Below, in pieces: positions 16,732-25,531 of a stretch of 64,000 bases of DNA; within the stretch, counting starts at the first letter, position 1, and each line of letters begins with the position of its first letter. Source of the stretch: Geminisphaera colitermitum TAV2 (GTDB taxonomy: Bacteria; Verrucomicrobiota; Verrucomicrobiia; Opitutales; Opitutaceae); assembly GCF_000171235.2 (NCBI RefSeq), contig NZ_ABEA03000005.1, positions 1-64,000 of the forward strand. The letters are read 5' to 3'. A program made the position numbers and the translations under genes. Under the pieces are notes generated by a model. That model was not told the origin of the DNA, ran no database searches, and was given only the letters and a program-made list of their open reading frames with translations.

Positions 16732-18078
16732 ATGGCACCTATGTCCGAACGCGTTTCCCCCATGAATCCTCCGCCCTCCGCTCCTGCCGATGCCCGGCTA
16801 AGTCCTGACACCGGAATCATCACCCGCCAGCAATGGAAATGGTCCGCGCTCGCCGGCATGGCCTCCTATCTTGACGCCGGCTCCATCGTCGCCCTCGGCG
16901 CCGGCCTCGCGCTGTTTCAGACCTACCTCGGGCTGACCGACCGCGCGATCGGTTTCCTTGGCGCGATCGGTCCCAATGCCCTCGGTTGCGCCATCGGCGC
17001 CATTTTCGGCGGCTGGCTTGGTGACAAGCTTGGTCGCAAGTTTATCTACCAGTACGACCTCATGGTCTATGCCGCCGGCATTCTGTGCATCGCTCTGGCC
17101 ATAAACTGGCCGATGCTGCTCGTTGGAACCTTTGTCGTCGGCCTTGCCGTGGGCATTGACGTGCCCACCTCCCTCGCGCTGGTTGGCGAGCTTGCCCCGG
17201 CCAATGCCCGCGGCAAGTTGCTCGGCTTCACCCAAGTCGCGTGGAGCTTGGGCCCCGTGATCGTTCTCGTGCTGGCATGGCTGCTCACTCCCTTCAACGA
17301 AGGCGAGGTACTCGGTTTCAAAATTATCGGCGCTCGCATCGTCTTTCTGCATCTCTTCGTCGCCGCTGTCGTCACATGGGCGCTGCGGCGCGGCCTGGCC
17401 GAGTCCGTCCGTTGGAAAAACGCCGCACGTTCAACGACCAAAGCCCAGCGTCAGATACGCAATCTTTTCAGAGGTGCCAATCTTCGCGCCCTTGTCTGGA
17501 CGGGAGCGATCTACCTTTTCTGGAATCTCGCCGCCGGCACCGCCGGGCAGTTCAACCCCTACATCATCAGCACGCTCAACGCCGGCAGTCAGGGGGCCAG
17601 TGTGCTGGTCTCCAGCGCGAATTTCATCATGGCCATGATCATTACGATCACGGTTTTCATGCGGTTTTCCGACCGCGGTTTCAAGACTCGCAAGACGCTC
17701 TGGGCCATAGGCGCGGTCACGCAGGTCATCAGCTATGGACTGTTCCTTGTTTTTCCGCTGACCATGACCACGGCGCTCCTGAATATCGCGCTCTTTGGCG
17801 GCGGCTGTGCGCTGGCCGGCGAGGCGTTCTACAAGGTTTTCAGCCAGGAACTTTTTCCCACGATCCTGCGCGGCACCGCGCAAGGTTTCACCTTTGGAAC
17901 GGCGCGGACGCTGCTTGCCATCTGGAGTTTCTTTGTGCCGATGCTGGCCCACACCGACCTTCGCCTGATCGCCGGGCTGCTCACACTGTTTCTCCTGATC
18001 AGCGGAGCAGTCGGCTTCTTTTTCATGCCCGACACCTCCGGCAAGTCGCTCGAACAAATCGAGGCCGAACGCGCCTGA
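16732..18078 (+). CDS. MFS sugar transporter
   Basis: 448 aa with about 12 membrane segments. The loop between segments 2 and 3 holds the MFS signature GGWLGDKLGRKFIYQYD, and the pattern GIDVPTSLALVGELAPANAR resembles sugar and inositol porters. The central cytoplasmic loop (about residues 222-245) is basic. It lies 49 bp after the rhamnosidase gene and 61 bp before the lyase gene, and is probably the inner-membrane uptake step for a mono- or oligosaccharide released by them. Several Met codons near the N-terminus (16732, 16741, 16762) could be the start. Confidence 0.85.
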   Translation: MAPMSERVSPMNPPPSAPADARLSPDTGIITRQQWKWSALAGMASYLDAGSIVALGAGLALFQTYLGLTDRAIGFLGAIGPNALGCAIGAIFGGWLGDKLGRKFIYQYDLMVYAAGILCIALAINWPMLLVGTFVVGLAVGIDVPTSLALVGELAPANARGKLLGFTQVAWSLGPVIVLVLAWLLTPFNEGEVLGFKIIGARIVFLHLFVAAVVTWALRRGLAESVRWKNAARSTTKAQRQIRNLFRGANLRALVWTGAIYLFWNLAAGTAGQFNPYIISTLNAGSQGASVLVSSANFIMAMIITITVFMRFSDRGFKTRKTLWAIGAVTQVISYGLFLVFPLTMTTALLNIALFGGGCALAGEAFYKVFSQELFPTILRGTAQGFTFGTARTLLAIWSFFVPMLAHTDLRLIAGLLTLFLLISGAVGFFFMPDTSGKSLEQIEAERA

Positions 18079-18139
18079 ACGCCGGACAAAACCCGTCCCT
18101 GAAAATCAACAGCGAAGAATCAGACTGCTGAAACCCGAA

Positions 18140-20791
18140 ATGAAAACGATATGCTTTCTCCATGTCATCGCGGCCACACTGCTGCTTGTCTCCGCTGTTC
18201 GCGCCGCGATTCCGGTTGATCCCGCCGCCGTTGCGACGCTTGCGCAAAGGGAAGCCGAAACCTGGCGTCGCAACGCTCGCACCCACGCCGTCCTTGTGGG
18301 CGCAGGCGAAAATGGCCGCGAACGGATCAACGCCCGCGCCGCCTCCGCCGAACCAAGTCTTGTCGCGCTCCACAAAGAACTCCTTGAGCAGGCGGCCCTT
18401 GTTCTCGAACTGCCGGTTCTCCCTTACCGTACGCCGGAGGAACTCGCCAAAGCTTGGTATCAAAGTCCCTACAACACGCGGCAGGAACTCTGGATGGGCG
18501 AGCTTGCCGATCAACTCGTGCTGCTCTCTGTTGCCGCCGCCGTGAAACCGGAGGCGGCCGCGCTGCGCAATCGTATCCGAGAACTCGCTACGGCGCTTTG
18601 CCGCTTCCCGCATTGGGGCGCGGAGGAGCCGGGCGTGCGCAAAGCCAATCAGGATCTCGCCGCAGGTCATGCCGCCCGCGCCCTCGCCATCACTTGGACG
18701 TGGAATCCCGACATCTGGCGGGACGACGCGGCCGCCAGCGAACTAATCCTCCAAACCGTCCGCGAACGGGTGAACATTTTGTGCGACGCGATTTCCGGAG
18801 GCGTCTACTGGGCCGGCCTTTACCAAGACAATCACAACCACATCAACGCCGTCGGCGTCGGGATATGCGGAGCGGCCTTTCTCGAAGCGCTTCCCGACGA
18901 GGCCCCCCGATGGCTTGCCGCCGCCAAGCTTAACTTCGACGAAGTGGCGCGGCATTTCCACTCCGACGGCAGCTCTTACGAGGGCGTTTCCTACTGGTCC
19001 TACAGCGCCAGCTTCATCCTGCAATATCTCGAAGGCGTCCGCGGCATCATTGACGTGGAACCGTATTACGCCGGCGCCTGGCTTCGCAACATGTCCACTT
19101 ACCGCCTCCACGCTTCCTCTCCCGGATTCGCCAGCACGCTCCCGTGGGGGGACACCGTTGCCCGCGATTCCAGCGGCCCGCACCACATCCTCAACCGCCT
19201 CGCCGCCCAATACCGCGACCCGTCCGCGCAATACCTCGCTGCCCGTCTGCCCTTCCCGCCCCAGCGGGGGCTGGACGTAGTGGCGTGGAACTGGCTCTGG
19301 CATGATCTCGCCGTTCCCGCAAACCCGCCAGTCGAACTCGACGGTCACTTGCGCGACCTTGACGTGGTGGACACGCGGAGCGGCTGGGGCGCGGGCGATT
19401 ATCAGTTGTCCATAAAATCTGGATACACCAACCGCAATCATTCCCACCTCGATGCCGGTGCGCTTGCCTTTGCCTTCGGCGGCGAGTGGCTCCTTCCCGC
19501 GCCCGGTTACGGCACCGGCAATGGCAACGCCGATTTCTGGGATTTTTACGGGAAAAATGGAAAGTCCGGAAGCCGTTGGAATTATTTTTCAAACGCCACT
19601 GAGTCGCACACAACTCTCCTCGTCAACGGGCGCAACCAACTCTCCGCAAAACAATCCCGTTCCACCGTGCGCACTTTTCTATCCACCCCTCGCACTCTCT
19701 GGACGGAGTTGGATCTTGGCGAGGCCTACGCGGATGTTCGCTCAATCTGGCGGCGCGTCCTGCACCGTCGCGGCGATTACATTTTGGTGTTCGACGACGC
19801 GACGTTCCCCGTCGCGGGTAAACTCGAATGGCTCCTGCAACTTCCCACGGACGCCCCAGTGCGGCAGCACGAGGCGAACATCCGCGGCGCGGCGGGTTCG
19901 CTCGACGTCACGTTGCTCGAACCGATCAGCGTCACGCTCGCCCGGCGCACTCCGCTCAGCCCGCACAACGACGTTCCCGCTAACCGCCTGAAGAGCTACG
20001 CCGCCGCGCTCGACGCGCCCGCCGGCAAATCCGTGAGCTTCCGTTCGCTGTTCATCCCGCGTTTCCCGGAAACGAAAAAAACGCCCGTCCTGAAACGAAT
20101 CGGCAACGACCATTACGAAATTCACGGCGACGGTTGGGTTGACGAAATCCGCGCCACCGGCGTGGAGGCAAACGCGCCCGCAAGCGTGTCGCTGGTTCGC
20201 CGCGAATCCGGAAAAATCAGCGACGAATTTCGGGCTCCGTCGGCGGGAAAAAATTTATCGGCGGATGTTCGCCACAATCCCTCCCCTCCCCCCCGGCCCC
20301 TGCCACCGTTGCCCGTCCGCGAAGCAAAACGCATGACGTCCGTTCCCGCCGCGAGCCGCGTGATTATCGAGGCCGAGGACTTTTCCCAACAGCTTTACGG
20401 CATGACAAAAATCTCCAATCGCACCGGCAATTTCGGAAAATCCCTCGGCGGTTTCGGACAGGACAGTTCGCTGCACACCATTGTCTGGAAAGTCCAGGTG
20501 CCCGTTTCCGGCACATGGCATTTGCGCATTCGTTACTGCGCCGCGCTCAACAACACCAAAATTGCCCTCCTGATTGACGGAGCCGCGCCATCAGCCGACG
20601 CCCTCGGCCTTTCGCTGCCCGGCACCGGCAGTTGGATTTACACCAACAACTGGAAGGAACACGATCTCTCCAATCCCGACGGTTCCCCGCTTCTCCTTTC
20701 ACTCAGTGCCGGCGAACATGAAATCCGCCTGACGCGCCCCACCTCGCCTCTGAATCTCGACCGTCTCGAACTCGTCAGCCCAACGCCATGA
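18140..20791 (+). CDS. Heparinase II/III-family polysaccharide lyase with C-terminal CBM
   Basis: 883 aa with an N-terminal signal peptide (ends AVRAAIPV). An alpha/alpha toroid is followed by the heparinase II/III-type beta-domain; visible motifs are YQDNHNHINAVGVG (about residue 230) and NRNHSHLDAGALAFAFGGEW (about residue 433), the His-rich segment of this fold. Family members split uronate-containing glycans such as alginate, heparin or ulvan-like chains by beta-elimination. From about residue 740 an IIEAEDFSQQ segment starts a CBM6-like module. The stop overlaps the start of the deacetylase gene by 4 bp (ATGA), so they are translationally coupled. The exact substrate is unknown. Confidence 0.85.
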   Translation: MKTICFLHVIAATLLLVSAVRAAIPVDPAAVATLAQREAETWRRNARTHAVLVGAGENGRERINARAASAEPSLVALHKELLEQAALVLELPVLPYRTPEELAKAWYQSPYNTRQELWMGELADQLVLLSVAAAVKPEAAALRNRIRELATALCRFPHWGAEEPGVRKANQDLAAGHAARALAITWTWNPDIWRDDAAASELILQTVRERVNILCDAISGGVYWAGLYQDNHNHINAVGVGICGAAFLEALPDEAPRWLAAAKLNFDEVARHFHSDGSSYEGVSYWSYSASFILQYLEGVRGIIDVEPYYAGAWLRNMSTYRLHASSPGFASTLPWGDTVARDSSGPHHILNRLAAQYRDPSAQYLAARLPFPPQRGLDVVAWNWLWHDLAVPANPPVELDGHLRDLDVVDTRSGWGAGDYQLSIKSGYTNRNHSHLDAGALAFAFGGEWLLPAPGYGTGNGNADFWDFYGKNGKSGSRWNYFSNATESHTTLLVNGRNQLSAKQSRSTVRTFLSTPRTLWTELDLGEAYADVRSIWRRVLHRRGDYILVFDDATFPVAGKLEWLLQLPTDAPVRQHEANIRGAAGSLDVTLLEPISVTLARRTPLSPHNDVPANRLKSYAAALDAPAGKSVSFRSLFIPRFPETKKTPVLKRIGNDHYEIHGDGWVDEIRATGVEANAPASVSLVRRESGKISDEFRAPSAGKNLSADVRHNPSPPPRPLPPLPVREAKRMTSVPAASRVIIEAEDFSQQLYGMTKISNRTGNFGKSLGGFGQDSSLHTIVWKVQVPVSGTWHLRIRYCAALNNTKIALLIDGAAPSADALGLSLPGTGSWIYTNNWKEHDLSNPDGSPLLLSLSAGEHEIRLTRPTSPLNLDRLELVSPTP

Positions 20792-21633
20792 CAAACATCC
20801 GTTTCCTCCCGGTTCTTTTTATTTCTATCGTCGCCACAACAATCGGCTTTGCCGAGACGTCGGCTCGTCCGGCCAGGTCATCCGACACGCCAGTCTTTGA
20901 CGCTTCGACATTGCCCGACCCGCTGCCGGCCATTGTGCTGAAGCTCGACGATCTCACCACTCGCAAGGACATTGTTCCGCCCGCATGGAAACGACTCACC
21001 GACTTTGCCCTCGAACGTAAAATAAAAATATCCATCGGCGTTATCGCCAACTCTCTGGAAGGCGATAAACCCGCCTACTTTAACTACATCAAGGAGCTTC
21101 AGAAAACCGGCCTCATTGAATTCTGGTTTCACGGATACGATCACCGGATGTGGGAGGAGGGCGGCGTGAAGTTGCAGGAGTTCAAGGGCACGTCCTACGA
21201 GCACCAGAAGGAACATTTCGAAAAATCCCAGACACTCGCCCGCGAAAAACTCGGCTTCGCATTCACCATCTTCGGCTCGCCTTTCAATGGTTTCGACCCG
21301 GCCACGATGCGCGTGTTGTCGGAGGACTCCGACATCCAGATTTTCCTCTACGGAAATCCCCGCGACACGAGTTCCGGGAAAATCATTCTCGACCGCGTTT
21401 TCGGCGTGAACATCGAGGATCCGACTTTCGTGCCAAACCCGGAAAAATTCATTTCCGGCTACATCGGCAAAGCCAAAGGCCGGCGTTTTTACGTGATTCA
21501 GGGGCATCCGGGTTCGTGGAAAGACGAGCGTTGGGACAATTTCGTTCGCATCGTGGACTTTCTACAAAAACATCGCATCCCTATCCTCACTCCGAGCGAA
21601 CTTGTGGAAGTGTTTTCCATAACCGGACGGTAA
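20788..21633 (+). CDS. Polysaccharide deacetylase-family protein, exported
   Basis: 281 aa with an N-terminal signal peptide (ending in IGFAET). The NodB-like fold is indicated by IVLKLDDLTT near residue 52 (metal and base Asp pair) and FWFHGYDHRMW near residue 115 (His-x3-His metal ligands). It would remove acetyl groups from a sugar polymer or oligomer in the periplasm. It is co-translated with the preceding lyase, which suggests that deacetylation prepares the lyase substrate. It converges with the second MFS gene, 56 bp away. Confidence 0.78.
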   Translation: MTNIRFLPVLFISIVATTIGFAETSARPARSSDTPVFDASTLPDPLPAIVLKLDDLTTRKDIVPPAWKRLTDFALERKIKISIGVIANSLEGDKPAYFNYIKELQKTGLIEFWFHGYDHRMWEEGGVKLQEFKGTSYEHQKEHFEKSQTLAREKLGFAFTIFGSPFNGFDPATMRVLSEDSDIQIFLYGNPRDTSSGKIILDRVFGVNIEDPTFVPNPEKFISGYIGKAKGRRFYVIQGHPGSWKDERWDNFVRIVDFLQKHRIPILTPSELVEVFSITGR

Positions 21634-21689
21634 ACGGACGATTGTCGAAGCGGCGTGTTTTTTTGTAAATCGCCGCCGTTTCAAGGGTA

Positions 21690-23114
21690 TTATTCCGGCG
21701 CGATGTAATTTTTGGGTCCGCCGAATTTTTTGAATTCGCGCCACACCAGTAGTCCGATTCCGGCGGACAGAAGTGCCATCAGGCACCCGGCGGTAAACGT
21801 GTGATAATACACATTGCCCGTCCAATCTATCAGCGAGCCGACCAGCGGATTAAAAACCATGCTCCCGATCGCTGTCATGGTGCCGCCAGCCGAAGAAAAC
21901 TGTGCGTATTTTATGTGAGGATACAAACGCTGTCCGAGCGAGGCGACGCATGTCCAGTAACACCCGCTCAGTACGCAGTGCAGCACTATGGCCACCGCGA
22001 AACTTCCCGTCGTCCGAGCGAAAAACGCCCCCCATAGCAACACCAGCGCGTAGCCGGTTAGCGTCGCAATGGTCATGCGCAGGGGATGGAAAACGTCGCA
22101 CAACCAGCCGAGAAAAAATGCCAGCCCGAGGGAAATGAGAAATGAGAGGGACATGCACTTCCCATAGTCGTCCATGCTCATATTGATGCTTTTCGCGTAG
22201 GGGATAATAAAGGTGTTGACCGGCATGAAGGTCAGCGCGGCCAGCATAAAAAACAGAAAAACACCGATGTAATATGAGCGCGAAAAACATTCGCGGAAGT
22301 AGGTTCGCGCACCGGTGACAAAGCCCGCCGCCAGCCCGCCTCCACTTCCGCCGCCGTCCGCTTGCTTCGGTGGAGAGAGAGAGGGGAGGGGAGGGTATTT
22401 GCCTTCGCGAATTTTCAGGCAGACCGACAAAAATCCCACCCCGTAAAAGAGGCCGATGCAAACCAGCAGGATCGTGAAATGCGTCTCCACTTTTCCCATT
22501 AACCAGTAGTTGAAAATCATGCCGTCAACCAGGCTGACGATGCGGAACAGGCCGTGAAAACGTCCCAGCAATTCCTTGGGCACGACATCGTTGATGAGTC
22601 CGCCAAACACCGCGTAAGAAGCGATGGTTGCGAACTCGAACGCAGTCCAGAACACTCCGAAGCAAACCAGCGAAGCCATCCGGTCGTCGAGCGTGACGCC
22701 GAGTCTGCCCAAAAATCCGCCCAGCATTGGACCGAAAATCGGACTCAGTCCGATGCCGATCATACCGAGTGCGGCGACAGGTGTTGTGACCAGAAGAAAC
22801 GGAATCCGCCGTCCACGCGGTCCACGATGCCGGTCGGACTTCATGCTGATAATCGGCCCGATAAGCAGCGCAATCGCCGCAGGAAACGAACTAATCAGCA
22901 GGGCAAAGACCAGATTTGAAACCCCTAGGTGTTTCAAATACCATTGCGCCATTGGCCCTGCGGACCGCTCCCGCATCGACCAAGAGAAATCCCCCCACAA
23001 CAGCCAGAAAAACAACGCTACCAACCCCGCCGATGTGTAGGTCAACATTCCCGCCCGCCACGTTTTTTTCGGAGGAGAATTCGGTGTGGCTTGGGGAGTC
23101 GAATTGGCAGACAT
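21690..23114 (-). CDS. MFS transporter (GPH/SLC45-like)
   Basis: 474 aa with about 12 hydrophobic segments. Segment 1 contains ALFFWLLWGDFSWSMRER, and the pattern ISMKSDRHRGPRGRRIPFLL after segment 2 is typical of glycoside-cation symporter-like MFS proteins that are common in Verrucomicrobia. The central loop (about residues 235-260) is Pro- and Gly-rich. It lies 32 bp downstream of a beta-helix gene, on the same strand, and probably imports a product of that protein. Sure as a transporter, unsure as to substrate. Confidence 0.82.
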   Translation of the reverse strand: MSANSTPQATPNSPPKKTWRAGMLTYTSAGLVALFFWLLWGDFSWSMRERSAGPMAQWYLKHLGVSNLVFALLISSFPAAIALLIGPIISMKSDRHRGPRGRRIPFLLVTTPVAALGMIGIGLSPIFGPMLGGFLGRLGVTLDDRMASLVCFGVFWTAFEFATIASYAVFGGLINDVVPKELLGRFHGLFRIVSLVDGMIFNYWLMGKVETHFTILLVCIGLFYGVGFLSVCLKIREGKYPPLPSLSPPKQADGGGSGGGLAAGFVTGARTYFRECFSRSYYIGVFLFFMLAALTFMPVNTFIIPYAKSINMSMDDYGKCMSLSFLISLGLAFFLGWLCDVFHPLRMTIATLTGYALVLLWGAFFARTTGSFAVAIVLHCVLSGCYWTCVASLGQRLYPHIKYAQFSSAGGTMTAIGSMVFNPLVGSLIDWTGNVYYHTFTAGCLMALLSAGIGLLVWREFKKFGGPKNYIAPE

Positions 23115-23146
23115 TAGTCAGGGGGGCGAAAGCGAAAAACATCCGT

Positions 23147-24865
23147 CTACTTTGTCTTGGAATTTCGAACGGCGACAGAGCCGAGCCGACGCAAGCGTTG
23201 ATCCTGGAACAAGGAAAACGGTTCAAGAGTGTCGCCTTTACCCTCGCCTTCGAGATAGTCGATCGGGTCGGTGCCGGCTGGGAAATCATGTTTCAGGATT
23301 ACGCGGGTGCATTCGCCGCGCGTGCCGATGATGTATCCATAACGCGCCTGTTCGCTGAGAACGACGGCGGCCCATTTCTGGCCTTTTTCTCCAGTCATCC
23401 CGCGCGTGTTCCAGAAAACGGAATGAACGCCTGCAAGCCGGTGTTGCGGCACGCTGCCATAGGGCCGGTAACGCACCTCGAAACGGCTGTCCTCTGCCGT
23501 GCACACATCAATCAGATTGGCTTGACTGAAATGCGCATGGTGGTCGCTCCCCGCCCCGCCCGTTTTGTAGTAGCCCGTCGCGCCCGTGGCACGGCCCGTT
23601 TCGGCGTCAAGACAATCGTGTATCACATTTCCCGATGCTCCCATGCCAGTGATCTGGAATCCATGGCGGGCGTAACGCGCCTCGCTGCGCTGGATGAGAC
23701 ATTCGGCGGCGTCGAACAGTTGATAGAGATAGCCGTTTCCACCGCCACCGCCATATTGGGGACGTCGGAGCGAACAATTTTCCACAGTCACGCGAGTTGA
23801 CTCACGAATACGTATGCCACAACTGAGCAAATGAGCGGTGGAGGTATTTCCTTCCGGCTGAAAACTAGAAACCCTCCGCACCCAACAGTCCTCGGCGCGT
23901 TCGACCGTGATGAACCATGCGTCGGTGATTTCATAACCCGGCATCCCTTTCACCGGGCTGTCCCCCTCCTGCCACCGGGTGCCCGGGTGCTGGATGTTGC
24001 CAACCGAAAAATCCTCTAGCCCCACTTCGGAAAGCGGGGCGCTGGCAAGCAAAACGACGCGTGCCTTGTCCCTCAATTTCAACGAATAGCGGATTGGAGC
24101 GCTGACCGTCAGGATGCCCGCGGATATATCCACTTTTTTAACGGTCCGTCGATAGACCAGTCCGCGGAGCGTTCTGGCTCCCGCATGTCCTTCCCACGCG
24201 GTTTCCTTGTGTTCGCGTATCCACTCTTCGGTAATGTCGTTGCGGACGATGACCGTGTCGCTTGGCTTGAATCGGCGGGCGTCGCTCACGGGAATTTTTG
24301 TGGTTGAGTTCAGAAGATCACGCGAGAGTGGCGTCTGAAATGAGCCAGCTTGCCAGAGATCACCGTCTCCGGGATTGCGAACGCGAATGACCGTCTTGTA
24401 TCTCATTAGCGAATACGTAGTGTTGAGCAAAAAAGTATGTTCGCTTCCCGCGCCACGCAGGACGACTTTCGGTTTGTCGATCAACAGTGCTTCGTTTTTT
24501 TCGGAGGGGACGGAGAGGCGGAAGGTTCCGGCCGGGAGAAAAACCACGCCGCCGCCCGCCTTGCCCGCGGCGTTAATGGCGGACTGGATTGCGGTGGTGG
24601 CATCGATCGCGCCTGTCGGGTCGGCGGAGTAAGGAGCAGCGGTCACGTCGAAAACCGGTCCCTTCACGTCGGGAATCGCGGCCTCGCCTGAATGATAACC
24701 GGCGTAGGAAAAGTCCTGGAGCACCTTGTCCGTATCGAGATTGGCCGCCTCCGGTTTATTTCCGTTTTCCGGATACAATTCGGAACGCCATTTTCCGTCA
24801 CCGGCTGCAAGCAGCGTCGAGGAAATGAACAACGGCAGAAGGAATTGGCGGATTGTTTTATTCAT
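23147..24865 (-). CDS. Secreted beta-helix protein, pectate-lyase-3 superfamily
   Basis: About 572 aa. Start at the Met of MNKTIRQFLLPLF, which begins a signal peptide; the longer frame upstream is not signal-like. The fold is suggested by GGGVVFLPAGTFRLS, VVLRGAGSEHTFLL and repeated short beta-strand units with YGGGGGNGYLYQLFDAAEC and GFQITGMGASGNVIHDC, as in pectate_lyase_3/right-handed beta-helix proteins. It is strongly similar over its whole length to the first roughly 590 residues of the giant protein at 25532-29869, so the two are paralogs. A PEP-CTERM gene starts the same-strand row upstream. The enzymatic activity is not certain. Confidence 0.8.
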   Translation of the reverse strand: MNKTIRQFLLPLFISSTLLAAGDGKWRSELYPENGNKPEAANLDTDKVLQDFSYAGYHSGEAAIPDVKGPVFDVTAAPYSADPTGAIDATTAIQSAINAAGKAGGGVVFLPAGTFRLSVPSEKNEALLIDKPKVVLRGAGSEHTFLLNTTYSLMRYKTVIRVRNPGDGDLWQAGSFQTPLSRDLLNSTTKIPVSDARRFKPSDTVIVRNDITEEWIREHKETAWEGHAGARTLRGLVYRRTVKKVDISAGILTVSAPIRYSLKLRDKARVVLLASAPLSEVGLEDFSVGNIQHPGTRWQEGDSPVKGMPGYEITDAWFITVERAEDCWVRRVSSFQPEGNTSTAHLLSCGIRIRESTRVTVENCSLRRPQYGGGGGNGYLYQLFDAAECLIQRSEARYARHGFQITGMGASGNVIHDCLDAETGRATGATGYYKTGGAGSDHHAHFSQANLIDVCTAEDSRFEVRYRPYGSVPQHRLAGVHSVFWNTRGMTGEKGQKWAAVVLSEQARYGYIIGTRGECTRVILKHDFPAGTDPIDYLEGEGKGDTLEPFSLFQDQRLRRLGSVAVRNSKTK

Positions 24866-24890
24866 TGGATTGGACGACAGGGGGAGGAGG

Positions 24891-25496
24891 CTATGGGTGA
24901 CGGCGGCGAATGAAGGCAAATGTCAGCGCGATTGCCGCTGCTAAAAATACAGATGTCGCCGGCTCGGGAACCGCACCGGCCACGGTGATCGTAACGCTCG
25001 CATGTTGGCCAAGCTCATGCGCAGTGAAATTGTTGCTCACCCATCCGTCACCAGGCTGGCTGTATGTCTGAAGAACGTAAGATCCCACGGCGGAAGCATC
25101 GGCAAGAAAACTGTATCGGCCAATTAACCACATGCCATTACCGATCGCCGCCGAATAGTCCTCAAGCGCGGCGCCCAAGGGCGACGAGTTTACCGGATTA
25201 AGGAGACTTGAAGGCGGTAGCACGGGTGTTCCTAAAAAGGTGAACGGGCTTCCAGTGATGTCGCGCCCGATAAGGCTGAACTTTCCTGATGCGTTCGCAT
25301 CCTTCCAAAAGAAGTCAAATGCGTTGAGCGGCTCATTGTTGGTGACTTCGACGCGTAAGGTTACGGAGAACGTATCGCCAGGGTTGATGGTGATGTTGGT
25401 TTCGTCGGTGACGAAGTTGACGGCGGCTTGCGCGGTCAACGCGGAGAGCAGGAGGAGCAGAAGCAACAGGACGGGTTTGCTTAGTGGTTTTTTCAT
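24891..25496 (-). CDS. PEP-CTERM sorting-domain protein
   Basis: 201 aa. A signal peptide (LLLLLLLSALTAQAAVNF) is followed by a cohesin-like or small beta-sandwich body (TNITINPGDTFSVTLRVEV) and ends with VPEPATSVFLAAAIALTFAF and a basic tail, the PEP-CTERM sorting signal recognised by an exosortase. Such proteins are delivered to the outer surface or the exopolysaccharide matrix. The opening resembles cohesin-type domains; because the neighbouring giant protein has dockerin-like repeats, a cohesin-dockerin pairing is conceivable but unproven. It sits between the two beta-helix genes. Confidence 0.8.
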   Translation of the reverse strand: MKKPLSKPVLLLLLLLLSALTAQAAVNFVTDETNITINPGDTFSVTLRVEVTNNEPLNAFDFFWKDANASGKFSLIGRDITGSPFTFLGTPVLPPSSLLNPVNSSPLGAALEDYSAAIGNGMWLIGRYSFLADASAVGSYVLQTYSQPGDGWVSNNFTAHELGQHASVTITVAGAVPEPATSVFLAAAIALTFAFIRRRHP

Positions 25497-25531
25497 GGGA
25501 GGACGGAGGAGGAGGTTTTTGAAGATTTTGT